A stretch of 63,975 bases of DNA, from NCBI GenBank assembly GCA_050181295.1, contig JBFXDI010000004.1, forward strand, positions 1-63,975, in the 5' to 3' direction. The stretch's first letter is position 1; each line of letters opens with the position of its first letter. A program made the position numbers and the translations under genes. This DNA comes from JBFXDI01 sp050181295. Lineage in GTDB: Bacteria > Pseudomonadota > Alphaproteobacteria > Rhizobiales > Aestuariivirgaceae. Shown one piece after another: positions 30,059 to 37,774 of the stretch. A model generated the notes under the pieces. That model ran no database searches. It saw only the letters and a program-made list of their open reading frames with translations, and was not told the DNA's origin.

Positions 30059-31558
30059 TCAGGCCGCGGGAGCCGCGGCTGCGTCCTCGCCCAGCCAATC
30101 CATGAACCTCCGCCGCTCCTCGGCCCCGAAGCGCAGCCCGAGCTTGGAGCGGCGCCAGAGCATGTCGCCTGCCGTCCGCGCCCATTCGTTTTCCATGAGA
30201 TAGCGCGCTTCGCGCTCGTAGAAGTCGGCTCCGAAACGCGCCCCCATATCCTCGAGGCGCCGCACGCCGTCGAGCAATGCGAATGCTCGCGTCCCATAGG
30301 CGCGGGCCAGCCGCCGCGCATGCGAAGGCGCCATCCCGGAGCAGGCCGACGCCACACGCTCCACGAGGCCCTGAAACCCGTCCACGGGGAAGTCGCCGCC
30401 CGGAAGCGGAGCGCTCTCCGTCCAAGGTCCGGCGTTGAACCGGAGAAGCGGCTGAAGCTTCTCGAGGGCGGCCTCGGCGAGCTTGCGGAAGGTCGTGATC
30501 TTGCCGCCAAAGATATTGAGCACCGGCGCGCCGCCTGCCGTATCGAGATCGAGCACATAGTCGCGCGTAAGGCTGCTCGCCTCGCTCTGCCCGTCGTCGT
30601 AGAGCGGGCGGACGCCGGCATAAGTGTGGACGATGTCGTCCTGCCTCACCGGACGTGCAAAATATTCGCTTGCGGCGTCGCAGAGGTAGGACCGCTCCTC
30701 CTCGCTGATCTCGACGGTTTCGAGGTCGCCTCGAAAGTCGACATCGGTGGTGCCGATGAGCGTGAAGTCGCCCTCGTAGGGAATGGAGAAGACGATGCGG
30801 CCGTCGCGGTTCTGGAAAATGTAGCAGCGATCGTGATCGTAGAGCCGCCTGACGATGATGTGGCTTCCCTTGACCAGGCGTATGGTGGCGCCGGCCTTTC
30901 CCCGCACGATATCCGTGAGCACGCGGCCCGCCCAAGGGCCGGCCGCGTTCACCAGCGCTCGCGCCTTCGCCTCGGAAACACGTCCCGTCTCGGTGTCGCG
31001 CAGCGTAACGGTCCAGGCCTCCGGGCCGCGCCTCGCGCCAACCACCTCGGTGCGGGTGAGGATCCTGGCGCCACGCTCGCGCGCGTCGATGGCATTCAGC
31101 ACGACGAGCCGGGAATCCTCCACCCAGCAGTCGGAATACTCGAAGCCTTGCGTGAACTGCGGCTTCAGCGGCCCACCCGCCAGATCGAGGGAGCGGGTGC
31201 CGGGGAGCAGATCGCGCCCGCCTATATGGTCGTAGAGAAAGAGGCCGATGCGCAGAAGCCACTGCGGCCGCAAGCCCTCGTGATGCGGGAGGACGAAACG
31301 AAGCGGCCAGATAATGTGTGGCGCTGACCTCAGCAGCACCTCGCGCTCGATCAGCGACTCCCGCACGAGGCGGAACTCGTAGTGCTCGAGATAGCGCAGC
31401 CCGCCGTGGATGAGCTTGGTCGAGGCCGAGGACGTGCCGGAAGCCAGGTCCTCCTTCTCGTAAAGCAGCACCGAGAGGCCCCGTCCCGCCGCGTCACGGG
31501 CGATGCCGCAGCCGTTGATGCCGCCGCCGATGATGAGGAGATCGCTCTCCACGCCCAT
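30059..31558 (-). CDS. glpD: Glycerol-3-phosphate dehydrogenase (FAD-dependent, aerobic)
   Basis: A 499-aa membrane-associated flavoenzyme oxidising sn-glycerol-3-phosphate to dihydroxyacetone phosphate and passing electrons to quinone. The FAD motif IIGGGINGCGIARDAAGRG begins at residue 8. SGTSSASTKLIHGGLRYLE and YAGVRPLYDDG are family landmarks. Start 31558 is set by GGGGAGG just upstream; the frame continues 31 codons through the palindromic leader. No glycerol kinase gene is in the window, so it must be elsewhere. Confidence 0.95.
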   Translation of the reverse strand: MGVESDLLIIGGGINGCGIARDAAGRGLSVLLYEKEDLASGTSSASTKLIHGGLRYLEHYEFRLVRESLIEREVLLRSAPHIIWPLRFVLPHHEGLRPQWLLRIGLFLYDHIGGRDLLPGTRSLDLAGGPLKPQFTQGFEYSDCWVEDSRLVVLNAIDARERGARILTRTEVVGARRGPEAWTVTLRDTETGRVSEAKARALVNAAGPWAGRVLTDIVRGKAGATIRLVKGSHIIVRRLYDHDRCYIFQNRDGRIVFSIPYEGDFTLIGTTDVDFRGDLETVEISEEERSYLCDAASEYFARPVRQDDIVHTYAGVRPLYDDGQSEASSLTRDYVLDLDTAGGAPVLNIFGGKITTFRKLAEAALEKLQPLLRFNAGPWTESAPLPGGDFPVDGFQGLVERVASACSGMAPSHARRLARAYGTRAFALLDGVRRLEDMGARFGADFYEREARYLMENEWARTAGDMLWRRSKLGLRFGAEERRRFMDWLGEDAAAAPAA

Positions 31559-31583
31559 CGCCTCCCCTCGCTGCAACGCAGCA

Positions 31584-31619
31584 TTTACTTTCGTTCTTGG
31601 CCCCAAGATCGAAAGTAAA
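31584..31619. promoter_or_regulatory. 36-bp interrupted palindrome in the glpR-glpD gap (candidate GlpR operator)
   Basis: Arms TTTACTTTCG (31584-31593) and CGAAAGTAAA (31610-31619) are perfect. Inside them TCTTGG/CCAAGA also pair, with one T-T mismatch, so almost the whole 36 nt is self-complementary. A further CGAAA starts at 31620, 10 bp after the first. The TTTCG/CGAAA unit with helical-turn spacing suits a DeoR-family repressor, and the site is 26 bp from the glpD ATG. A leader hairpin role is the alternative. Confidence 0.55.
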
Positions 31620-31647
31620 CGAAAATGAAATGGCGAGCAAGCAGCGG

Positions 31648-32439
31648 TCAAACGCTCGCGATGAAAGGCGGCGTGGCGAGCAGATCGGTTTCAACGACCT
31701 CGGTCTGGCCCGCCCGGCAAACCTCGCGAAAGGTCTCCGAGGCGAGACGGTTTGTGACGAAGGTACCGATCTCGGAGATATGAGCGATGCGGGCCGGAGC
31801 GCTGCGGGAGAACTTGGTCGAGTCCGCAACGAGGATCACGTCGCGCGCGTTCGCCATGATCGCCTGGGAAACCCGCACCTCGCGCAGATCGTAGTCCAAG
31901 AGCGCCCCATCCTCCTCGATGGCCGAGGCGCCGATGATGGCGTAGTCGACCTTGAACTGGCGAATGAAGTCGACGGCGGTCTCGCCGACGATGCCGCCGT
32001 CGGAGCGGCGAACGACGCCGCCGGCAATGATGACCTCGATCTGCCCATATGGTCGTAATACACTGGCAACATTGATGTTATTCGTGATGACCAGCAGGTC
32101 GCGGTGTTGCCGCAAGTGCTGAGCCACGGCCTCGGTCGTGGTTCCGATGTTGATGAAGAGCGAGCAGTTCTCGGGGATCAGGCTCGCCGCGGCCCGGCCG
32201 ATCGCATCCTTTTCCTCCCGGGCGATTTCCCGGCGCGCATCGTAGCCGACGTTCTGGAGCCCGAAGGCCAGGACGGCGCCTCCGTGGACGCGCGCCATGA
32301 CCTTGCTCTCGCACAGTTCGTTCAGATCCTTGCGGATGGTCTGGGGCGAGACATCGAAGCGGCGCGCCAGGCCATCCACGGTCACCCGTCCGTCCGCGCG
32401 CGCGAGATCCAGGATAGCCTGCTGGCGGTCCGACGGCAC
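31648..32439 (-). CDS. glpR: DeoR-family glycerol regulon repressor
   Basis: A 263-aa DeoR/GlpR regulator. The N-terminal winged HTH contains RFDVSPQTIRKDLNEL. The C-terminal sugar-phosphate sensor domain shows INIGTTTEAVAQHL and IIAGGVVRRSDGGIVG. The start is a GTG at 32439. It heads the glp gene block, 89 bp before glpD, and is expected to repress it until glycerol-3-phosphate binds. Three TTCG-containing repeats lie directly upstream and suggest autoregulation. Confidence 0.92.
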   Translation of the reverse strand: MPSDRQQAILDLARADGRVTVDGLARRFDVSPQTIRKDLNELCESKVMARVHGGAVLAFGLQNVGYDARREIAREEKDAIGRAAASLIPENCSLFINIGTTTEAVAQHLRQHRDLLVITNNINVASVLRPYGQIEVIIAGGVVRRSDGGIVGETAVDFIRQFKVDYAIIGASAIEEDGALLDYDLREVRVSQAIMANARDVILVADSTKFSRSAPARIAHISEIGTFVTNRLASETFREVCRAGQTEVVETDLLATPPFIASV

Positions 32440-32451
32440 GATCTTCGCCCT

Positions 32452-32478
32452 TTCGAATAAGCTTCGAATTGGTTCGTT
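32452..32478. promoter_or_regulatory. Phased TTCG repeats upstream of glpR
   Basis: TTCGAA (32452), TTCGAA (32463) and TTCGTT (32473) are spaced 11 and 10 bp, one helical turn, in the 40 bp before the glpR start. They resemble the TTTCG units of the glpD leader palindrome and may be GlpR sites. The rest of the divergent glpR-bioY gap (32440-32618) shows no BioR-like TTATCTATAA box. Confidence 0.4.
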
Positions 32479-32618
32479 CTATCACGACCCTGCTCCAACC
32501 GCCACCGATGCTGGAAGGCTGCTCGACAAGCAGCCCTCCTGCCCGTTAACTGTGGGCCGGCATCGGGGTCCCTCTCCGTCCGCCCGCACCTTGGCAATTT
32601 TCTCTTCAGGAGGTCAGC

Positions 32619-33203
32619 ATGTCGGATGTCGCTTCCCAGGCTCACGCACAGCCCTACAGCCCGTTGCGGCTGAAAGACCGCTCGCTCGCGTGGCAGGCAG
32701 GGGCCGTGGTGCTCGGAACGCTGTTTCTAACGCTTTCCTCCTATATCGAAGTGCCGATGATCCCGGTGCCGATGACCATGCAGACATTCGCGGTCACGCT
32801 CGTGGGCGCGCTCTACGGCTGGCGGCTCGGCGCCATCACCATCATCGCGTGGCTTCTCGAAGCCGTTGCGGGGCTGCCGGTGCTGGCCGGAGGAGCATCG
32901 GGCCTTCACCACTTCGCCGGGCCGACGGGCGGCTATCTCCTCGCCTTTCCCATCGCCGGCGCCGTTGTGGGCTGGCTTGCGGAGCGCGGATGGAACGGGC
33001 ATCGGGTCGTCCTGGCCTTCCTCGCCATGCTGCTTGGAAATGCCCTCTGCCTGGTTGTCGGTGGGGCGTGGCTGGCCACGCTGATCGGACTGGAGAAGGC
33101 CATCCTTCTCGGCGTCGCGCCGTTCATCCTTGGCGGCATCCTCAAATCCGCCCTCGGCGCGGCCGTCCTCAAGGCGGTGGCCCCACGCAAGCCTGCCGCT
33201 TGA
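32619..33203 (+). CDS. bioY: Biotin transporter BioY
   Basis: A 194-aa integral membrane S-component that binds biotin for ECF-type or solitary uptake. About six helices are visible, with the conserved VPMIPVPMTMQTFAV segment and GPTGGYLLAFP. AGGAGGTC lies about 6 nt before the ATG. No bioM/bioN (ATPase/T-component) gene is adjacent, so it may act alone or share subunits encoded elsewhere. Confidence 0.95.
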   Translation: MSDVASQAHAQPYSPLRLKDRSLAWQAGAVVLGTLFLTLSSYIEVPMIPVPMTMQTFAVTLVGALYGWRLGAITIIAWLLEAVAGLPVLAGGASGLHHFAGPTGGYLLAFPIAGAVVGWLAERGWNGHRVVLAFLAMLLGNALCLVVGGAWLATLIGLEKAILLGVAPFILGGILKSALGAAVLKAVAPRKPAA

Positions 33204-33293
33204 AGGCTGTTCTCCAGCTTCACTTTCCGCTTCCCCGCCCCCGCCGGATCGGCCAGACTGGCGGCGGCTGGGGCGGCGGAAAGGAAGCCGGCC

Positions 33294-33554
33294 ATGACTG
33301 GCGCCGATATCGCGGCGTGCATGCCCGACCATCTGCACTGGTTCAGCCAGCAGATCCTCGAATATTATCTGTCGGGACGCATCAGCACGGGAGAATTCCT
33401 GCGCTGGTTCCACATGCCCAATTCCGACTATCTCAAGTCCAGCGCCTGCATCACGCGTATTCTGGACCCCGACTATAACTATCGCGACTATGTCCCCGGC
33501 ATCCTGGATGGCGTGCTGCGAAGCTGCCCCGGAAAGCCGGATTGCTTGACTTGA
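33294..33554 (+). CDS. Conserved-looking hypothetical protein (86 aa)
   Basis: An 86-aa ORF with AAGGAAG about 6 nt before the ATG and an ordinary, protein-like composition rich in aromatic residues (HWFSQQILEYYLSGRIS; EFLRWFHMPNSDYLKSS). It looks soluble and helical, with three Cys (SSACIT; SCPGKPDC). It sits between bioY and a 2OG-Fe(II) oxygenase on the same strand, so it may share their transcript. I do not recognise a family. Confidence 0.6.
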   Translation: MTGADIAACMPDHLHWFSQQILEYYLSGRISTGEFLRWFHMPNSDYLKSSACITRILDPDYNYRDYVPGILDGVLRSCPGKPDCLT

Positions 33555-33609
33555 GGCCGGACGCGACGGATCATCCCTCGAACTCACCGCCAATCGACGG
33601 AAGCAGGCC

Positions 33610-34176
33610 TTGACCCAGTTCATCCGCTGGTACGACGACGCTTTGCCGGCAAATATGTGCCGCGAGATCCTGCGCCGGTTCGACGGCGATTCCCGACGGA
33701 TCACGGGCAAGGTTTCGGGCAATCAGGGACCCGAGACCGATCTCAAGGCCAAGCAGACGACTGAGCTCATCCTGCCGGACTCGGGCTGGGACGACATCAA
33801 GCAGGCGCTCCAGACATCGCTCTCGGTGGGTCTCGGCCACTACCAGCGGGACGTGAAGTTCCTCGCGGGCTCCGATCATCGAGAGCTTTTCTGCGAGCCT
33901 CTGAGGGTGAAGAAATACGAGATCGGAGGCCAGTTCTCCTGGCACATCGACTGCAATTCGGCACAGAACCATACGCGCTGCCTCGCCGTGCAGTGGTACT
34001 TCAACGATGTCGCGGATGGCGGCGCCACGGAGTTCGAGGATCAGAAGGTCTCGATCCCATGCAAGGAAGGCCGCCTCGCCTTCTTCCCGGTCGCCTGGAC
34101 CTACCGGCACCGCGGCGCGCCGCCGGCGAGCGGTCCCAAATACGTTTGCACGACCTTCATTCATCCGCGCTTCTGA
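33610..34176 (+). CDS. 2-oxoglutarate/Fe(II)-dependent oxygenase
   Basis: A 188-aa protein with the double-stranded beta-helix pattern. The Fe(II) triad is visible as HxD in FSWHIDCNS and the distal His in YRHRGAPP, followed by the basic PKYVCTTF strand that usually binds 2-oxoglutarate. The N terminus (FIRWYDDALP) is typical of small bacterial 2OG-Fe(II) oxygenases. The start is a TTG at 33610; the next ATG (33655) would remove conserved residues. It is 13 nt upstream of cysK. The substrate is unknown. Confidence 0.8.
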   Translation: MTQFIRWYDDALPANMCREILRRFDGDSRRITGKVSGNQGPETDLKAKQTTELILPDSGWDDIKQALQTSLSVGLGHYQRDVKFLAGSDHRELFCEPLRVKKYEIGGQFSWHIDCNSAQNHTRCLAVQWYFNDVADGGATEFEDQKVSIPCKEGRLAFFPVAWTYRHRGAPPASGPKYVCTTFIHPRF

Positions 34177-34189
34177 CGAGTTTTTCTCC

Positions 34190-35236
34190 ATGGACATCAA
34201 GCAGGACGTCATTGCCGCCATCGGCAACACGCCCCTCATCAAGCTTCGCAAGGCCTCCGAGCTCACGGGCTGCACCATCCTCGGCAAGGCGGAGTTCATG
34301 AACCCCGGCCAGTCGGTGAAGGACCGGGCGGCGCTCTACATCATTCGTGATGCTCTGAAGCGTGGCGCGCTGAAACCGGGCGGCACGGTCGTGGAAGGAA
34401 CGGCCGGCAACACCGGCATCGGCCTGGCGACGGTGGCGAACGCCATGGGGTTCCGCACCGTCATCGTCATTCCCGAAACGCAAAGCCGGGAGAAGAAGGA
34501 CACCCTGCGCCTGCTCGGGTCGGAGCTGGTGGAGGTCCCCGCGGTCCCATACAAGAACCCCAACAATTACGTGAAGTATTCCGCCCGGCTGGCCGAGGAA
34601 CTGAACCGCGCGCGCGAGGGCGGCGCGGTCTGGGCCAACCAGTTCGACAACGTCGCGAACAGGCAGGCGCATGTCGAGACGACCGGTCCCGAGATCTGGC
34701 GGCAGACGGACGGCAAGGTCGATGGCTTCGTGTCCGCCGTCGGTTCGGGCGGCACGCTCGCTGGCGTCTCGGACGCGCTCAAGGCGAAGAACCGCAAGGT
34801 CCGGATCGCGCTGGCTGACCCCCATGGCGCGGCGCTCTACAGCTACTACAAGACGGGAGAGCTCAAGGCGGAAGGTTCCTCCATCACCGAGGGCATCGGC
34901 CAGGGCCGCATCACCAGGAACATCGAAGGCGCTGCCGTGGATGACGCCTATCGCATCGCCGACGCCGAGGCGGTCCAGATCGTGTTCGACCTCCTGACCG
35001 AGGAAGGCCTCTGCATGGGCGGCTCGACCGGCATCAATGTCGCGGGCGCCATCCGGCTCGCCAAGGACATGGGGCCGGGACACACCATCGTCACGGTGCT
35101 CTGCGACTACGGCACGCGCTACCAGTCGAAGCTCTTCAACCCTGCCTTCCTGAAGGAGAAGGGCCTGCCCGTGCCGCAGTGGCTGGAGACGAAGGCTGAG
35201 GTGCCGCAGGTGTTCGCGGAAGCCGACGGAACCTAG
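34190..35236 (+). CDS. cysK: Cysteine synthase A (O-acetylserine sulfhydrylase)
   Basis: A 348-aa PLP enzyme making cysteine from O-acetylserine and sulfide. PLP Lys44 lies in NPGQSVKDRAALY. The substrate loop GTAGNTGIG and the phosphate-binding SAVGSGGTLAG loop follow. It is 25-40 residues longer at the C terminus than E. coli CysK, as in many alphaproteobacterial forms. A related beta-substituting enzyme cannot be ruled out. It sits 5 nt before alaX in a cysteine-flavoured gene run. Confidence 0.9.
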   Translation: MDIKQDVIAAIGNTPLIKLRKASELTGCTILGKAEFMNPGQSVKDRAALYIIRDALKRGALKPGGTVVEGTAGNTGIGLATVANAMGFRTVIVIPETQSREKKDTLRLLGSELVEVPAVPYKNPNNYVKYSARLAEELNRAREGGAVWANQFDNVANRQAHVETTGPEIWRQTDGKVDGFVSAVGSGGTLAGVSDALKAKNRKVRIALADPHGAALYSYYKTGELKAEGSSITEGIGQGRITRNIEGAAVDDAYRIADAEAVQIVFDLLTEEGLCMGGSTGINVAGAIRLAKDMGPGHTIVTVLCDYGTRYQSKLFNPAFLKEKGLPVPQWLETKAEVPQVFAEADGT

Positions 35237-35241
35237 ACGAG

Positions 35242-35964
35242 ATGACAACCGAGCTCCTCTTCCGCCAGGATGCCTATGCCCGCGACTGCGAGGCGACGGT
35301 CGTTTCGGTCAACGACCGCGGCGGCATCGTGCTCGACCGAACCGTCTTCTACGCCTCGGCGGGCGGACAGCCGGGCGACAAGGGAGAGATCGAGATCGGC
35401 GGGCGCAGAATTCCCATCGCGGCCACCGTCTATAGCGAGGACAAGCAGGCGGTCGTGCACGTCCCCTCGAGCCCGGACGCCCTGCCCCGGGCTGGCGACA
35501 GCGTGCGCGCGCTCCTCGACTGGGACTTGAGACACCGGCACATGCGCGCGCACACGGCGCTGCATCTCCTCTGCGCCAAGGTGCCGTTTCCGGTCACCGG
35601 CGGGCAGATCGGTCCGGATGGGGGACGGCTCGACTTCGATATCGACGATCCGGATGCCGTGAGCAAGGAACGCCTCACCGAGGAGATCAACCGGCTGATC
35701 GGGGAAGATCATCCGGTCGGCGAGCGGTGGATCACGGATGAAGAAATGGACCGGCGGCCTGAGCTCGTGCGCACCATGACAGTCAAGCCGCCGCGCGGGT
35801 CCGGCAAGGTCCGTCTCGTGATGATCGGCAAGGACGGCTCCGTCGATCTTCAGCCCTGCGGGGGAACACATGTGCGCTCCACGGGCGAGATTGGACGCGT
35901 CGAGGTCGACAAGATCGAGAAGAAAGGTAAGCTTAACCGCCGCATCAGGCTTGTCTTGCTCTAG
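35242..35964 (+). CDS. alaX: Alanyl-tRNA editing protein AlaX
   Basis: A 240-aa stand-alone homologue of the AlaRS editing domain, which hydrolyses Ser-tRNA(Ala) (and Gly-tRNA(Ala)). The zinc ligands appear as HMRAHTALH and CGGTHV. The N-terminal beta-barrel (FYASAGGQPGDKG) is also present, so this is the AlaX-II/M type with the N-terminal domain. It is only 5 nt after cysK and 32 nt before sseA. Confidence 0.93.
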   Translation: MTTELLFRQDAYARDCEATVVSVNDRGGIVLDRTVFYASAGGQPGDKGEIEIGGRRIPIAATVYSEDKQAVVHVPSSPDALPRAGDSVRALLDWDLRHRHMRAHTALHLLCAKVPFPVTGGQIGPDGGRLDFDIDDPDAVSKERLTEEINRLIGEDHPVGERWITDEEMDRRPELVRTMTVKPPRGSGKVRLVMIGKDGSVDLQPCGGTHVRSTGEIGRVEVDKIEKKGKLNRRIRLVLL

Positions 35965-35996
35965 CCAGCGTCAGTTCTGCTTTTAGGGAGGTGATA

Positions 35997-36842
35997 TTGA
36001 GCGATCCCGTGGTGTCGACCGAGTGGCTGGCCGATCATCTGGAAGCGCCGGACCTGATCGTGCTCGACGCCTCATGGCATTTGCCGACCGCCAACCGGGA
36101 CGCCAAAGCCGAGTATCTTGCCGAGCATGTTCCGGGCGCGCTTTTCTTCGATATCGACGAAATCGCCGACATCGACAGCCCCCTCCCCCATATGCTGCCG
36201 AGCCCCGAGAAATTCTCCTCCCGCATGCGGAGAATGGGGATCGGCGACGGCAAGCGCATCGTCGTCTATGACAGCGTCGGCCTCTTCTCCGCCGCCCGCG
36301 TCTGGTGGATGTTCCGCTATTTCGGGCACGGAGACGTCGCGATCCTGGACGGCGGGCTGAAAAAATGGAAGGCCGAGGGGCGGCCGCTCGAGGACGGCCC
36401 GCCACGCCGGCTGCAGGAGCGGCACTTCACGGCCCGCGTCCAGTCCATGATGCTCGCCGACAAGGGTGAGGTTGAGCAGGCCATCGCCGGCAAGTCCTCC
36501 CAGCTCGCCGATGCGCGCTCCGCCCCCCGCTTCACGGGCGCGGAGAAGGAACCCCGTGCAGGCGTGCGGTCCGGCCACATGCCGGGGGCCCACAACGTCC
36601 ACTACGGGAGCCTCCTCAACCCCGACGGCACGCTCAAGGACAGGGAGGAGATACGGAAAATCTTCGAGGCCAGGGGCGTCGATCTCTCGAAGCCCGTGAT
36701 CACGACCTGCGGCTCGGGCGTCACTGCGGCGATTCTTACCCTCGGCCTCACACAGCTCGGCCACAACCGGCATGCCCTCTATGACGGCTCCTGGGCGGAG
36801 TGGGGCCTCGAGGGGCCGACGCCCGTCGTCACCGGAGAATGA
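35997..36842 (+). CDS. sseA: 3-mercaptopyruvate / thiosulfate sulfurtransferase
   Basis: A 281-aa tandem rhodanese. The inactive N-terminal domain is about 1-130. The catalytic C-terminal domain carries Cys238 in CGSGVTAA, the loop type of 3-mercaptopyruvate sulfurtransferase. I start at the TTG at 35997 (SDPVVSTEWL) because GGGAGGTGA lies just upstream. A GTG at 35991 sits inside that ribosome-binding site. The stop overlaps the ATG of the next gene. Confidence 0.92.
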   Translation: MSDPVVSTEWLADHLEAPDLIVLDASWHLPTANRDAKAEYLAEHVPGALFFDIDEIADIDSPLPHMLPSPEKFSSRMRRMGIGDGKRIVVYDSVGLFSAARVWWMFRYFGHGDVAILDGGLKKWKAEGRPLEDGPPRRLQERHFTARVQSMMLADKGEVEQAIAGKSSQLADARSAPRFTGAEKEPRAGVRSGHMPGAHNVHYGSLLNPDGTLKDREEIRKIFEARGVDLSKPVITTCGSGVTAAILTLGLTQLGHNRHALYDGSWAEWGLEGPTPVVTGE

Positions 36843-37378
36843 TGCCCGTGGCGGGCGGCGAAGGCCGTTCGACGGTCGAGACCGTCGTGACATTCCTCGA
36901 GATGTCGGCGCCGCCATCGCTGTTCGTGCCGACGCCGGCCAATATGCGGCTGGCGCTGATGCGGACGGAGCGGATGCCGGTGCATTTCTATCGCTATCTC
37001 TACGACACGGTGGGACGCGATCACGTCTGGCTGGACCGAAAGCGCCTGAGCGATGAAGCGCTCGTGGCCGAGCTTTCGGCGCCCGGTGTCGAGATCTTCG
37101 TGCTTTATGCCGGTGGCGTTCCCGCCGGCTTCTTCGAGCTCGACCGCGCCGACGAGCCGGTCACTTGGCTGCGCTACTTCGGCATCGTCCCGGATTTTCA
37201 CGGCCGTGGCCTCGGAAAGTGGCTTCTCAAGGAAGCGCTCGCCGAGGCCTGGAGAACGAACCCAAGTTCCGTGCGGGTGGAAACCTGCACGCTCGACAGC
37301 CCGCGCGCTCTGCCGCTTTATCAGCGCCTGGGCTTCGTCCCCTATGAGCGTCAGAACAAGACTATGGTGCTGGATTGA
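36842..37378 (+). CDS. GNAT-family N-acetyltransferase
   Basis: A 178-aa acetyltransferase. The acetyl-CoA motif is seen in YFGIVPDFHGRGLGKWLLKE (Q/RxxGxG/A type: HGRGLG) and the C-terminal LYQRLGFVPYERQ is typical. Two ATGs are tandem (36839 and 36842). GGAG sits about 4 nt before the second, which overlaps the sseA TGA, so translation is coupled. The acceptor substrate is unknown; coupling to sseA hints at sulfur-amino-acid metabolism but that is inference. Confidence 0.85.
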   Translation: MPVAGGEGRSTVETVVTFLEMSAPPSLFVPTPANMRLALMRTERMPVHFYRYLYDTVGRDHVWLDRKRLSDEALVAELSAPGVEIFVLYAGGVPAGFFELDRADEPVTWLRYFGIVPDFHGRGLGKWLLKEALAEAWRTNPSSVRVETCTLDSPRALPLYQRLGFVPYERQNKTMVLD

Positions 37379-37380
37379 CG

Positions 37381-37404
37381 AAACGTCACCCAGTTACAAC
37401 GTTT
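37381..37404. promoter_or_regulatory. Inverted repeat upstream of the AbrB-family gene
   Basis: AAACGT (37381-37386) and ACGTTT (37399-37404) form an inverted repeat with 12 nt between arms, ending 28 bp before the start of the AbrB-family gene. Antitoxins of this fold commonly repress their own promoter, so this is a candidate operator. No further evidence. Confidence 0.3.
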
Positions 37405-37432
37405 GCTACAGCTAGCCGAAGGATGAACCTCG

Positions 37433-37660
37433 ATGTATCGGCTCAAGATCACGAGAGTAGGTAATTCCGCAGGGGTCGTTCTACCGAAACCCGTGCTTGA
37501 CAAGCTCCATCTTTCGAACGGCGATACTGTATGTCTCACCGAAACGCCGGACGGCTTCAAGCTAACGCCGCTCGACCAGGAGTTCACAAAGCAGACGGAA
37601 GCCGCCAAAGCCGTCATGCGTGAGGATCGGGATGTCTTGCGAGCGCTTGCGAAACGCTAG
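37433..37660 (+). CDS. AbrB/MazE-family antitoxin-like DNA-binding protein
   Basis: A 75-aa swapped-hairpin protein (ITRVGNSAGVVLPKPVLDKL; GDTVCLTETPDGFKLTPLD) with a basic helical end (AVMREDRDVLRALAKR). This type is usually the first gene of a pair whose second gene is a Doc (death-on-curing) toxin. Here the 114 bp after the stop contains no open frame, so the toxin is absent. AAGGA lies about 9 nt before the ATG. It may be a relic, an anti-addiction gene or a stand-alone regulator. Confidence 0.88.
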   Translation: MYRLKITRVGNSAGVVLPKPVLDKLHLSNGDTVCLTETPDGFKLTPLDQEFTKQTEAAKAVMREDRDVLRALAKR

Positions 37661-37709
37661 CCGGCGAAAGAGGCCTAAAACTTCATTGCGCTCGGAGCTA
37701 AGCGAGGAG

Positions 37710-37738
37710 GCGTTGGCGCAGTGGTTCCGCGCCAACGC
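37710..37738. terminator. Hairpin between the AbrB-family gene and aapP
   Basis: A perfect 10-bp stem, GCGTTGGCGC (37710-37719) with GCGCCAACGC (37729-37738), and a 9-nt loop, in the gap between the convergent AbrB-family gene and aapP. It lacks a clear T-run, so it may be a weak bidirectional terminator or a 3'-end stabiliser. Confidence 0.4.
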
Positions 37739-37774
37739 GAGCCCGGCCTGAAGGCAGTCTAGGCGCTAGTTGCC

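Noticed and set aside
37661..37774. Search for a Doc toxin or its remnant after the AbrB-type gene
   Set aside because: Only a short gap with a hairpin is present, with no frame resembling Doc (HxFx[DN]GNKR).
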